Below, one piece after another: positions 37,881-46,306 of a stretch of 64,000 nucleotides of DNA; positions within the stretch are counted from its first letter, which is position 1; every line of letters begins with the position of its first letter. Below the pieces are notes generated by a model. The model saw only the letters and a list, made by a program, of their open reading frames with translations, did not search any database and was not told where the DNA came from. Origin of the DNA: an uncultured Algibacter sp. (GTDB taxonomy: Bacteria > Bacteroidota > Bacteroidia > Flavobacteriales > Flavobacteriaceae); assembly GCA_947502405.1 (NCBI GenBank), contig CANMZT010000005.1, forward strand, positions 149,269 through 213,268, written 5' to 3'. The translations under genes were made by a program, and so were the position numbers.

Positions 37881-38792
37881 TTAATCGTGTCTTGCACCTT
37901 TAAGTATTCTAAAACTATGTAACACCGCTGGAAAAATAGCATCCATAGATTCTTTTGCGCCATTTGTTGAACCTGGTAAAGCTAAAACCAAAGTATCGCC
38001 AATAGTGCCTGCAACACTTCGTGATAACATGGCAAACGGCATGCGCCCTTGCCCGTAGCTTCTAATGGCTTCCTCAATTCCAGGAATGCGTCTCTCTATA
38101 ATTGGTAATAATGCTTCTGGAGTAACATCGCGCCCTGATAACCCAGTTCCTCCAGTATAAATTACCATATCAATACCTTGTTCTTGATAGGATTTTACTT
38201 TTTGTTGAATGATATCTTTTTCATCAGGAATAATCACGTATTCATTGACTTTAACTTCACTCTCTTCAAGCTTTTTGATGATAGCTTTTCCTGCTTTATC
38301 TTCTTTATGACCCGCTGAAATAGTATCGCTACAAACTACAACTGCTGCTGTTAAGTCTTTTCTGAATTTATCTCTAAAATCAGATTTCCCGCCTTTCTTT
38401 TCTAATAACTTTATCGCATGTATTTCTATGCCTTTATCAATAGGTTTTAGCATGTCATACATGTTTAGAGCCACTACGCTTGCTCCATGCATCGCTTCAA
38501 CTTCAACGCCTGTTTTGTAAATGGTTTTTACCGTGAATAATACAGTGATTTCAAGTCCATCAATTTGGTATTCAATTCCAGTAAATTCAATAGGTAAGGG
38601 GTGGCAATCTGGCAAAATATCTGGCGTGCGTTTTACACCTAATAACCCTGCCGCTTTACTCATAGCGAATACATTGCCTTTAGGAACGGTTTCGTTTTCA
38701 ATGGCAGTAATCGTTTCTTGTTTACTGACCTTTACGACTGCTTGGGCTACTGCAGTTCGTAATGTGGTACTCTTATTTGTAATGTCTACCAT
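37881..38792 (-). CDS. moaCB: Bifunctional cyclic pyranopterin phosphate synthase / molybdopterin adenylyltransferase (MoaC-MoaB fusion)
   Basis: 303 residues. Residues 1 to about 148 are MoaC (KGNVFAMSKAAGLLGVKRT, DILPDCHPLPI, VEAMHGASVVALNMYDM). Residues about 152-303 are MoaB/MogA (VVCSDTISAG, IYTGGTGLSGRDVTPE, ALPGSTNGAKESMDAI). MoaC forms cPMP, and the MoaB part adenylates molybdopterin, so the fusion joins two non-consecutive steps. Separated from moaE by 4 bp. Confidence 0.95.
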   Translation of the reverse strand: MVDITNKSTTLRTAVAQAVVKVSKQETITAIENETVPKGNVFAMSKAAGLLGVKRTPDILPDCHPLPIEFTGIEYQIDGLEITVLFTVKTIYKTGVEVEAMHGASVVALNMYDMLKPIDKGIEIHAIKLLEKKGGKSDFRDKFRKDLTAAVVVCSDTISAGHKEDKAGKAIIKKLEESEVKVNEYVIIPDEKDIIQQKVKSYQEQGIDMVIYTGGTGLSGRDVTPEALLPIIERRIPGIEEAIRSYGQGRMPFAMLSRSVAGTIGDTLVLALPGSTNGAKESMDAIFPAVLHSFRILKGARHD

Positions 38793-38796
38793 TTTT

Positions 38797-39243
38797 CTAA
38801 CTATTTACTTTCCATTGGTGACTTTCATCTTCAAAAATTTCCTTTCCAAATACAGGAACATCAGCTTTAATGGCTTCAACTATAAACTCTAAAGCTTCAA
38901 AAACTACTTTTCGTCTTGGTGAGGACACAAACACAAAAAGACAAATTTCACCTGCTTTTACAGTACCTAAACTATGGTAAATGTGCATACAGGTTAAATC
39001 AAAATTTTCAAAAGCTGATTCTCTTATCTCATGAAATTTTTGGTTTGCCATGTCTTCATAAGCTGTATATTCGATTGCAGCAACTGTTTTTCCATCAATC
39101 TCATCGGCACGTACTTGTCCTAAGAAAATATTATGGGCACCTATGTTAGTTTTGGTTTGGTGTTTATAAATTGAGTTCCCTATAAACTCTGAAGTTATCG
39201 CGCCTTCTTTAAAAACACTTTTCATTGGTTTTTTATCTTTCAT
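38797..39243 (-). CDS. moaE: Molybdopterin synthase catalytic subunit
   Basis: 148 residues. MoaE features: FLGQVRADEIDGKTVAAIEYTAYEDMA, IYHSLGTVKAGEICLFVFVSSPRRKVVFEA and the C-terminal VPVFGKEIFED. It inserts dithiolene sulfur into cPMP using thiocarboxylated MoaD, encoded nearby. Confidence 0.95.
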   Translation of the reverse strand: MKDKKPMKSVFKEGAITSEFIGNSIYKHQTKTNIGAHNIFLGQVRADEIDGKTVAAIEYTAYEDMANQKFHEIRESAFENFDLTCMHIYHSLGTVKAGEICLFVFVSSPRRKVVFEALEFIVEAIKADVPVFGKEIFEDESHQWKVNS

Positions 39244-39256
39244 GTATTGTTTTTTG

Positions 39257-39280
39257 TCATTTCCGCGAAGGCGGAAATCT
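39257..39280. repeat. Short hairpin repeat (CATTTCCGCGAAGGCGGAAATC type)
   Basis: ATTTCCGC-GAAG-GCGGAAAT, an 8-bp perfect stem with a tetraloop, between moaE and the moeB-like gene. This type of small hairpin is frequent in flavobacterial intergenic regions. Confidence 0.6.
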
Positions 39281-40369
39281 TTACTTTATTATTTTATGTT
39301 TTTCTTTTAAATAATTGTTTATTTCGTTTGCACCTTGAGGTATACTAAAACAGTCATTAATATTTAATCCTTGTAATACTTTTACGGCGTGTTTACTGCG
39401 CATTCCCGATTTACAAAAAAGGGCTTTCTTTTTTGATAAATCAATTTTATGTAAACTAGTTTCTAATTCACTTAATGGGATATAGGTAACGTTTAAATGG
39501 TCTACTTTAGGTTGTTCGTGTAGCTCTCTAACATCAATAAATTGAATGTTTTTTTTAGAAATTACCTCGGATATTAGAACTTCTAGGACTTCGGTTTTAC
39601 AGCCAATATTCATTTGCTTATTCTCAAAACTATCTTGATCATTTAATACAGATTGAATACTAGCTTCGTTTCTGTTTATTTTTAAAGTTGAAGTTTGGGA
39701 AATCAATGCATTATAGCATAGCAATTTTCCTGAAAGCACATTACCAATACCTAAAATGAGCTTTAAAACTTCGTTGGCTTGCATACAACCAATTATTCCA
39801 GGAAGCACTCCTAAAACACCAATGTCTGAGCAATTTGGAACTGCGTCTTTTTGAGGCGGGTTTGGGAAGAGGCATCGGTAACTTGGTCCGTTTTGATAAT
39901 TAAAAACCGAAATCTGACCTTCAAACTTATAAATAGCGCCAAAAACTAGTGGTTTGTTTGTAATGATACAGGCATCATTTACTAGGTAGCGGGTTTCAAA
40001 ATTATCAGAACCATCAACAATGATATCGTATTTCTGAAATAATTCTAAAGCATTTTTATAGTTGAGTGGTTCAGGATATGCATTTATGATAATAGCATTA
40101 TTTAAATCTTGTAAACGCTCTTTGGCTGCAATGGCTTTGTTTTTTCCTAAGGAAGATGAGCCGAAAAGTACCTGACGCTGTAAATTAGAAAGCTCTACTA
40201 CATCAAAATCGATAATACCAATAGTGCCAACACCACCAGCGGTTAGATATTGTAAAACTGGACAGCCTAATCCGCCAGCACCAATGACTAACACTTTTGC
40301 GCTAGAAATTTTATCCTGACCTGCTTGTCCGATTTCTGATAAAATGATATGTCTGTTGTATCTATTCAT
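39281..40369 (-). CDS. moeB: MoeB/ThiF-type MoaD-adenylating enzyme with C-terminal rhodanese domain
   Basis: About 362 residues from the Met at 40369 (MNRYNRHIILSE, the normal MoeB start). The frame is open 13 codons further, but that stretch is translated repeat DNA. The E1-like domain has VIGAGGLGCPVLQYL and FDVVELSNLQRQVLF. A rhodanese domain from about residue 270 carries the Cys loop LFCKSGMRS. Like eukaryotic MOCS3, it can adenylate MoaD and then supply sulfur to form the thiocarboxylate. Confidence 0.93.
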   Translation of the reverse strand: MNRYNRHIILSEIGQAGQDKISSAKVLVIGAGGLGCPVLQYLTAGGVGTIGIIDFDVVELSNLQRQVLFGSSSLGKNKAIAAKERLQDLNNAIIINAYPEPLNYKNALELFQKYDIIVDGSDNFETRYLVNDACIITNKPLVFGAIYKFEGQISVFNYQNGPSYRCLFPNPPQKDAVPNCSDIGVLGVLPGIIGCMQANEVLKLILGIGNVLSGKLLCYNALISQTSTLKINRNEASIQSVLNDQDSFENKQMNIGCKTEVLEVLISEVISKKNIQFIDVRELHEQPKVDHLNVTYIPLSELETSLHKIDLSKKKALFCKSGMRSKHAVKVLQGLNINDCFSIPQGANEINNYLKEKHKIIK

Positions 40370-40410
40370 TAATTGTTGAATCGTTGAATTGTTTAAACGG
40401 TTAAACAAAA
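40370..40410. repeat. Short intergenic repeat (TTGTTGAATCGTTGAATTG family), copy 2
   Basis: AATTGTTGAATCGTTGAATT then GTTTAAACGGTTAAACAAAA, filling the gap between moaD and moeB. Read on the minus strand it gives an artificial NNSTIQQL N-terminal extension to moeB. Confidence 0.65.
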
Positions 40411-40411
40411 A

Positions 40412-40645
40412 TCATCCTCCTGAAAATGGTGGTAATAACGCGATTTCAGCTCCAGTTAATTCTGTATCTAAAGCCACTAATTCTTGATGTTGTGCGATTT
40501 GAAAATCTTTGTTCTTTAAATCAGAATATTTACTGTTTAGTAAACTTAAAAGTTCTGATACTGTATTTTCAGAAACTTCTAACTGCTCCTCATCTTTCTG
40601 AGTAACCTCGGCAATTTGTCCGAAATATTTAATTGTTATAAGCAT
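40412..40645 (-). CDS. moaD: Molybdopterin synthase sulfur carrier subunit
   Basis: 77 residues, beta-grasp fold, ending in the required Gly-Gly (LLPPFSGG) that becomes the thiocarboxylate. Starts 17 bp inside the 3' end of mobA, so translation is coupled. Its partner moaE and activating enzyme moeB follow immediately. Confidence 0.95.
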   Translation of the reverse strand: MLITIKYFGQIAEVTQKDEEQLEVSENTVSELLSLLNSKYSDLKNKDFQIAQHQELVALDTELTGAEIALLPPFSGG

Positions 40646-41213
40646 CTTCTATCTGTTTAAAATCTTCTTTTGTATTTACGTTTAATGTGGCGTTTTGATG
40701 TGTTTCATCTAACACCACATTTTTATAGCTGCATGCTTTTATAGCTATTCGTAATCGACGTTCGTTGTTTTGTAAAAACCTGTAAAACAAACTTTTAACA
40801 CCTCTCTTATAAAGCGCTACTAAAGGCATGGACTTGCCATTGCTTTCGGCTTGAATAATTTCGACGGTATCATCAACTTCTTCAATTAGTTGTTGTAAAA
40901 CTTCAGAAGAAATTAATGGAACATCACAACTTAAAATCAAATTATATTCGGTTTTCGAAGCCTGTAATCCTGAATAAATTCCTGAAACAGGTCCAGCATC
41001 TTTTATATCATCAGTAATGCGTTGATGACCAAAAACATCATAATTAGAATTATCCGAAACAATAATAATATCAAAGACTAAAGGTTTCAAAGCGTCTATA
41101 CTGTACTGTACAAACGATTTATTATTCAACTGTAAAAACCCTTTATCTGTGCCCATTCTAGAGCTTTTTCCTCCGGCTAAAATAATGCCTGTTATATGTT
41201 TCTTTTCTATCAT
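40629..41213 (-). CDS. mobA: Molybdenum cofactor guanylyltransferase (MobA-like)
   Basis: 194 residues with the nucleotidyltransferase start GIILAGGKSSRMGTDKGFL, the metal-binding DDIKDAGPVSGIYSGL and LSCDVPLI. It would form Mo-bisMGD, the cofactor form required by NapA-type enzymes, which fits the neighbouring nitrate reductase. Overlaps moaD; begins 1 bp after the TauE-like gene ends. Confidence 0.93.
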   Translation of the reverse strand: MIEKKHITGIILAGGKSSRMGTDKGFLQLNNKSFVQYSIDALKPLVFDIIIVSDNSNYDVFGHQRITDDIKDAGPVSGIYSGLQASKTEYNLILSCDVPLISSEVLQQLIEEVDDTVEIIQAESNGKSMPLVALYKRGVKSLFYRFLQNNERRLRIAIKACSYKNVVLDETHQNATLNVNTKEDFKQIEDAYNN

Positions 41214-41214
41214 T

Positions 41215-41982
41215 TTAGGTGAAAAATAATTTAGCGCAGGCTATGATTAATACAAAAGCTAATAGGTAGCGCAAACTTTGGTTGTTTATTTTTTTACTGC
41301 CATAATATCCACCTAAAACACCACCAATTAATGCAATGCCAACCAAAACAAATGAGCCATTTTCAATATTCACACCACTTTGTAATTGTCCTATCAAACC
41401 TGCTGCAGAATTTACCCAAATAAATAGTGCTGAAACGGCAGCAGCCTCTTTCATCTTACCCCAATGCAATAACAAAATTACAGGCGTTAGAATAATACCA
41501 CCTCCAATACCAATTAATCCAGAAAAGAAGCCTATAACACCACCAACAATCAATCCTTGCCATAGTTTTATGGGTTTAATCCTATCACTTTCTTTACCAA
41601 ATACATTGAGCATTTTTAGTATGGCGAAGATTAATAATACCGCTAATATTTTTTTGTAGATGGATGCGTCAACTTCTAAAGTACCACCTACGTAAGCTAA
41701 CGGAATAGAGGCTATAGCAAAGCCTAAGAATAGTTTTTTATTAAAATGTCCAGCCTTAAAATAATAGTAAAATGAAATACCCGCGACAAAAATGTTAAGC
41801 AATAAAGCTGTAGGTTTCATTGTTTCTGGTGCAAACGAAAACAATGCCATTAGTGCTAAATAGCCACTAGCTCCACCATGTCCCACACTTGCATAGAGAA
41901 AGGAAACTATGGGAAGAATGAGTAAAAAAATGTATATGTTTTCGGTTTGTAGCACGTTGTTAATTTGTTTATCTGTTGTCAT
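41215..41982 (-). CDS. TauE/SafE-family sulfite/anion exporter
   Basis: 255 residues with about eight TM helices and the two family repeats (YASVGHGGASGYLALMALF; GVIGFFSGLIGIGGGIIL). The family moves sulfite, sulfoacetate or other anions. Its place between mobA and the ModE-like gene suggests a role in molybdate or sulfur-oxyanion handling, but that is inference; no ModABC genes are visible. Confidence 0.88.
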   Translation of the reverse strand: MTTDKQINNVLQTENIYIFLLILPIVSFLYASVGHGGASGYLALMALFSFAPETMKPTALLLNIFVAGISFYYYFKAGHFNKKLFLGFAIASIPLAYVGGTLEVDASIYKKILAVLLIFAILKMLNVFGKESDRIKPIKLWQGLIVGGVIGFFSGLIGIGGGIILTPVILLLHWGKMKEAAAVSALFIWVNSAAGLIGQLQSGVNIENGSFVLVGIALIGGVLGGYYGSKKINNQSLRYLLAFVLIIACAKLFFT

Positions 41983-42065
41983 GTCGAAATGAGGTACGAA
42001 TGAGACATCACATAATGGTTGTTTTCTTCAATGATTATGTGATTTCTCACTTTGTTCGAAATGAC
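41979..42065. repeat. Large imperfect hairpin repeat (GTCATNTCGAA type)
   Basis: GTCATGTCGAAATGAGG...GAGACATCACATAAT at the left pairs with ATTATGTGATTTCTCAC...TTCGAAATGAC at the right. It resembles the CGTCATTNCGA hairpin repeats common in flavobacteria and sits between the ModE-like and TauE-like genes. Confidence 0.6.
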
Positions 42066-42082
42066 TAAACTTCATTTTATTT

Positions 42083-42421
42083 TTATAAATTTTTAATCTT
42101 TGATAATTCATTATCCAAAAACTTCCAACAGTTTCTATTAATGTCATCAAAAGCCTTAACTAAAGATTGTCCATATTCAGTTAATTCTGCACCACCGCCA
42201 CCTTTACCGCCAATACTATTTATTGTTACTGGCTTTTTAGCAGATTTATTTACGGCGTCTAGCATTTGCCACGCTTTTTTGTAGGAAATATTTAAGGATT
42301 TTGCAGCTTTTGATAATGAGCCTGTTTCCTGAATAGCTTTTAGTAAGTGCACTCTGCCTTCTCCTAGAAGCACATTATCTTCAGATTCAATCCATATTCT
42401 ACTTTTTATTTTATAGCCCAT
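42083..42421 (-). CDS. ModE-like molybdate-responsive regulator, DNA-binding domain only
   Basis: 112 residues, a LysR-type winged HTH of the ModE N-terminal family: GRVHLLKAIQETGSLSKAAKSLNISYKKAWQMLDAVN, KPVTINSIGGKGGGGAELTEYG. It lacks the C-terminal TOBE/Mop molybdate-binding domains of E. coli ModE, so it either senses by another route or binds constitutively. It lies 10 bp after moeA and within 1.2 kb of a near-perfect ModE box (43616-43645). Confidence 0.9.
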   Translation of the reverse strand: MGYKIKSRIWIESEDNVLLGEGRVHLLKAIQETGSLSKAAKSLNISYKKAWQMLDAVNKSAKKPVTINSIGGKGGGGAELTEYGQSLVKAFDDINRNCWKFLDNELSKIKNL

Positions 42422-42431
42422 ATTGCTTTGT

Positions 42432-43610
42432 TTAATTTGGTAATAAAATCACTTCTATCTCATCTCCTAGTTTAATATCAGTGATATCCTCTGGGGCAAA
42501 TACCAAGGCATTAGCTAAGGCAAATGTTTGGAGCATTGATGAATTCTGTCCGTCTAAAATTTTAACCTTTCCGTTACCATAAATACCTTTTAAAAATTGC
42601 GGTCTGTCTCCTTTCTTTTGAAAGGAATTGGATGCAGTAGCAGTAATCCTTGGTAATTCCAAAGTATCACGGTGCATCATTTGCTGTAAAGCAATATACA
42701 CATACACGTAAAAGCAAGATAGTGCAGCAGCGGGATTTCCTGGCAATGCAAAAATATTCGTGTTGTTTTTTTTGCCAAAAAACAAAGGCTTTCCAGGTTT
42801 TTGCTTCACTTTATAAAATAGTTCTTCAACTTCTAATTCTCCTAGTGCTTTCCCTACAAAATCGTAATCGCCAACGGAGATACCTCCGGTAATTAAGACT
42901 AAATCATTATTGTTCAAAGCAGTGTTGAGTGTTTCAACAGTTTTATTGTAATCATCTTCAACCTTATAAAGCGTTACATCATAAAACTTTAGATTGTACA
43001 AAGCACTGAGCAACATTTTGGAATTACTTTCATAAATTTTTCCATGCGAAAGTTCTTGTCCAGGTGATATGAGTTCGTTTCCTGTAGTAACTATAGCAAT
43101 ATTTGGTTTTTTAAACACTGAAACTTCAGTAATACCTAAAGACAGTAAATAACCAATGGCTGCGGGTGTTAGTTTTGTGCCTTTTTTTAGAGCGATATCT
43201 CCCGTATTTACCTGTTCTCCTAAAGGACGAATATTGATTTCTGGAGTGACTTGATGTGCAATAGTGATTGTATTATCATTTAACTCTACCTTTTCTTGCA
43301 TCATTACAGCGTTGGCAGAATCTGGTACTGCTGCACCAGTAAATATCCGAATGGCTTCCCCTTGTTTTAATTCTAATTTATGTTCATCCCCAGCTTTTAC
43401 TTCCCCAATTAGTTTATAGGATAAGCTATCGTGTAAGTTTAACGCGTAACCGTCCATAGCTGATTGCCTAAAAGGAGGCATGTTAATAGGGGATAAAACG
43501 TCTTCAAACAATTCATAACCACCAGCTTTTTCGACCTTTTTTATAGTGGATTGCGATAATGCTTTTACGTTATTTTTTATAAAGGAAATGGCTTCGTTAA
43601 TTGAAATCAT
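42432..43610 (-). CDS. moeA: Molybdopterin molybdenumtransferase
   Basis: 392 residues, full length. Signatures: MPPFRQSAMDGYAL, IFTGAAVPDSANAVMMQE, IVTTGNELISPGQEL, LITGGISVGDYDFV and KPGKPLFFGKKNN with ALPGNPAAALSCFYV. It inserts molybdate into adenylated molybdopterin. First gene of the minus-strand Moco series, divergent from napD. Confidence 0.97.
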   Translation of the reverse strand: MISINEAISFIKNNVKALSQSTIKKVEKAGGYELFEDVLSPINMPPFRQSAMDGYALNLHDSLSYKLIGEVKAGDEHKLELKQGEAIRIFTGAAVPDSANAVMMQEKVELNDNTITIAHQVTPEINIRPLGEQVNTGDIALKKGTKLTPAAIGYLLSLGITEVSVFKKPNIAIVTTGNELISPGQELSHGKIYESNSKMLLSALYNLKFYDVTLYKVEDDYNKTVETLNTALNNNDLVLITGGISVGDYDFVGKALGELEVEELFYKVKQKPGKPLFFGKKNNTNIFALPGNPAAALSCFYVYVYIALQQMMHRDTLELPRITATASNSFQKKGDRPQFLKGIYGNGKVKILDGQNSSMLQTFALANALVFAPEDITDIKLGDEIEVILLPN

Positions 43611-43615
43611 GAATT

Positions 43616-43645
43616 AATCGTTATATCTGCACAAATATAACGATT
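43616..43645. promoter_or_regulatory. Predicted ModE-binding box between moeA and napD
   Basis: AATCGTTATAT-N8-ATATAACGATT is a perfect 11-bp inverted repeat. It matches the E. coli ModE consensus half-sites CGnTATAT / ATATAACG with the same 8-base spacing. It starts 6 bp upstream of the moeA ATG and 90 bp upstream of napD, so it could control both directions. Confidence 0.75.
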
Positions 43646-43662
43646 ATGCTTTTTGTCGCAAC

Positions 43663-43676
43663 ATGACATTTGTCAT
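43663..43676. promoter_or_regulatory. Palindrome ATGACA-TT-TGTCAT, possible Crp/Fnr-family site for nap
   Basis: A perfect 6-bp inverted repeat with a 2-bp centre, between the ModE box and napD. A similar sequence (ATGATAATTGTCAG, 50287-50300) precedes nrfH. A weak promoter (TTTG at 43652, TATTTTTT at 43676) would place the palindrome between the two elements. The protein that binds is a guess: the Crp/Fnr regulator at 55945. Confidence 0.4.
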
Positions 43677-43734
43677 ATTTTTTCCTGTAAAAAAACAGGA
43701 CTTTTATGTCCGAAATAAAAAACCGATTAAAGGA

Positions 43735-43971
43735 ATGCCTATAAAAAGTTATCTAGCACATCCAAAAAAAGGCGAGAAGCAAGCGCTTATTAATGCGCTT
43801 TCTGAATTGAATGGATGTGAAGTGATACCAGCTACCAATCAGGATGTGGTTGTGTTGGTTACTGAGACATTAGACGACGCTTCTGATGTTATTCTCAAAG
43901 AAAAAATAGAACATATAAATAGTCTAAAACTATTAGCATTAGTTTCTGGCTTTAATACTCCACAAAATTAG
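43735..43971 (+). CDS. napD: NapD-like chaperone for NapA
   Basis: 78 residues from the ATG at 43735 (MPIKSYLAHPKKGEKQALINAL), which is where NapD proteins normally begin; the frame extends upstream through regulatory DNA. Ferredoxin-like fold with conserved GCEVIPATNQDVVVLVTE. NapD binds the Tat signal of NapA to hold back export until cofactor is inserted. napA starts 4 bp after its stop. Confidence 0.85.
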   Translation: MPIKSYLAHPKKGEKQALINALSELNGCEVIPATNQDVVVLVTETLDDASDVILKEKIEHINSLKLLALVSGFNTPQN

Positions 43972-43975
43972 CATT

Positions 43976-46303
43976 ATGTATAATTCAATATCAAGTAGAA
44001 GAAATTTTATAAAAAAGATGGCGCAATTGTCTGCTATGACAGCTGCAGCAGCCATGTTTCCAGGTATAATATTTGCTAGCGAACAAGAGGAAGGTATTCC
44101 AAATAGTGCCAATTTAGATTGGAAAAAAGGACCTTGCCGTTTTTGTGGTGTAGGTTGTGGTATCCTGGTGGGTACTGAGAATGGAAAAGCTGTTGCTGTA
44201 AAGGGAGATCCTAATTGTTCAGTTAATAAAGGTTTGCTTTGTGTAAAAGGTTACCACCAAACTATGTGCATACAATCTAAAGATAGGTTAACACACGCCT
44301 TGGTAAAAAAGAATGGGAGATATGTAAAAACACCATTGAATGAGGCTTTAGATATTGTGGCTGATAAAATGAAATCTACAATTGAAGCTCATGGTAAAGA
44401 TGCTGTGGCAATGTATACTTCTGGGCAATCTACAATTCCTGAAGGTTATGTAGCTTCTAAGTTAATGAAAGGTGCTATTGGTACTAATAATCTAGAATGT
44501 AATGCCCGTTTATGTATGGCAAGTGCTGTGGCTGGGTTTTTAACCACTTTTGGTGCTGATGAGCCTATGGGCTGTTATGAAGATATAGACCACGCGGACT
44601 ATTTTATAACCTGGGGAAATAATATGGCAGAAATGCATCCTGTGCTATTCTCAAGAATGTTAGAACAGAAAACAAATCGTGGGGCTAAAATTATTGATTT
44701 TGCAACACGAACTTCACGATCTAGTACCGCATCAGATAAATCTATTTTATTTGAGCCTCAAACCGATTTGGCTGTTGCAAATGCCATTTGTTATGAAATT
44801 ATAAATAACGGTTGGGTTAATAAATCCTTTGTTGAAAAGCATTGTAATTTTAGCAAAGGGCTTACAAATATGGGTTATGGAACTGAGGATAAATACAGTT
44901 TTAAAGACAAACCAGAAAAGATAGATTTTGAAGCCTTTAAAACATTTTTAAACGATTATACCCCTGAGAAAGTTGCTAAATATTCTAAAGTTTCCGCTAA
45001 AGATATTAAGTATTTAGCTTCTATTTATGGCGACCCGAATAAGAAAGTGGTATCCTATTGGTGTATGGGAGTAAACCAGCATACCAGAGGGACATGGATG
45101 AATAATTTAATTTATAATATGCATTTGCTTACGGGTAAAATTTCTCAACCAGGAAATGGGCCTTTTTCATTAACAGGTCAGCCTTCTGCTTGTGGTACAG
45201 CAAGAGAAGTGGGTACATTCACACATAAGTTGCCAAAAGGTGTGGTGATGAATGAAAAACACCGCCGTTTAGCTGCGAAAATATGGAAAGTGCCATATGA
45301 GCGTATTCCATCAAAACCTACATACCATACTACTGAGATGTTTAGAGCAGTTGATCGTGGGGATATTAAATTTATATGGACTCAGGTTACCAACCCTTTA
45401 GTGTCTTTACCAAAAACAAGTCGTTACCGTCCAGCTATGGAAAAAGATTCTTGTTTTGTAGTGGTTTCAGATGTGTTTCCTACACCAACTTCGGATGTTG
45501 CGGATGTTATTTTACCTGCATCATGGCATATTGAAAAAGGTGGCTTATATGGAAATTCAGAACGAAGAACACAGCATTGGGATAAAATGGTTGAAGGTCC
45601 AGGAGAAACCACACCAGATGCGTGGATGACTATTGAAGTTGCAAAACGTATGGGCTATGGCGATTTATTTCCATATAGCGAAGAAAATCATGTAGAAGAA
45701 ATTTACAACGAATACCGTCAATTCCATGAAGGTGCAAAACATGGTATGGCACCTTTAGAAGTTCTGAAAAAAGAATCAGGAGTTATTTGGCCTTATGTAG
45801 ATGGAAAATCTACACAATGGCGTTTTAACGCTAAGTATGACCCAGCTTGTAAAGAAGGATCTGATTTTGATTTTTATGGTAAACCAGATGGAAAAGCTGT
45901 GATTTGGCAACGGCCTTATGAACCTGCTGCTGAAGCTCCAGATGCTGAATACCCATTTTGGTTAAATACGGGCCGTGTTATAGAACATTGGCATACGGGT
46001 TCTATGACGCGTAGAATTCCTGTACTTCATAAAGCAATGCCAGAAGCATATATAGAGTTTCATCCAGATGATGCAAAAGCATTAGGGATTAGAGATAATG
46101 AAAACGTGAAAGTAAGTTCTCGAAGAGGAAGTTGTGTGTTACCTGCATCGATAAATAAAAGGGGGTTGCCAACTAGAGGTCAGGTGTTTGTTCCATTTTT
46201 TGATGAGAATATGATGATTAATGATGTGACTTTGGATGCGTTCTGTCCGATTTCCAAAGAACCAGATTTCAAGAAGTGTGCTGTTAAAGTTGAAAAAGCA
46301 TAA
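43976..46303 (+). CDS. napA: Periplasmic nitrate reductase catalytic subunit
   Basis: 775 residues. Tat signal SRRNFIKKMAQLSAMTAAAA (7-26), a 4Fe-4S site at Cys54, Cys57, Cys61 and Cys89 (CRFCGVGC...GLLCVKGYH), and Mo ligand Cys180 in NARLCMASAVAGF, the NapA-type sequence. It binds Mo-bisMGD and reduces nitrate to nitrite in the periplasm. Downstream genes supply cytochrome and quinol partners; upstream napD guides its export. Confidence 0.97.
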   Translation: MYNSISSRRNFIKKMAQLSAMTAAAAMFPGIIFASEQEEGIPNSANLDWKKGPCRFCGVGCGILVGTENGKAVAVKGDPNCSVNKGLLCVKGYHQTMCIQSKDRLTHALVKKNGRYVKTPLNEALDIVADKMKSTIEAHGKDAVAMYTSGQSTIPEGYVASKLMKGAIGTNNLECNARLCMASAVAGFLTTFGADEPMGCYEDIDHADYFITWGNNMAEMHPVLFSRMLEQKTNRGAKIIDFATRTSRSSTASDKSILFEPQTDLAVANAICYEIINNGWVNKSFVEKHCNFSKGLTNMGYGTEDKYSFKDKPEKIDFEAFKTFLNDYTPEKVAKYSKVSAKDIKYLASIYGDPNKKVVSYWCMGVNQHTRGTWMNNLIYNMHLLTGKISQPGNGPFSLTGQPSACGTAREVGTFTHKLPKGVVMNEKHRRLAAKIWKVPYERIPSKPTYHTTEMFRAVDRGDIKFIWTQVTNPLVSLPKTSRYRPAMEKDSCFVVVSDVFPTPTSDVADVILPASWHIEKGGLYGNSERRTQHWDKMVEGPGETTPDAWMTIEVAKRMGYGDLFPYSEENHVEEIYNEYRQFHEGAKHGMAPLEVLKKESGVIWPYVDGKSTQWRFNAKYDPACKEGSDFDFYGKPDGKAVIWQRPYEPAAEAPDAEYPFWLNTGRVIEHWHTGSMTRRIPVLHKAMPEAYIEFHPDDAKALGIRDNENVKVSSRRGSCVLPASINKRGLPTRGQVFVPFFDENMMINDVTLDAFCPISKEPDFKKCAVKVEKA

Positions 46304-46306
46304 AAC

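Noticed and set aside
43663..43734. Longer NapD with an N-terminal extension starting at 43663
   Set aside because: The extra 24 residues would be translated from the regulatory palindromes, and NapD proteins normally start with the MPIKSYLAHP-like strand.
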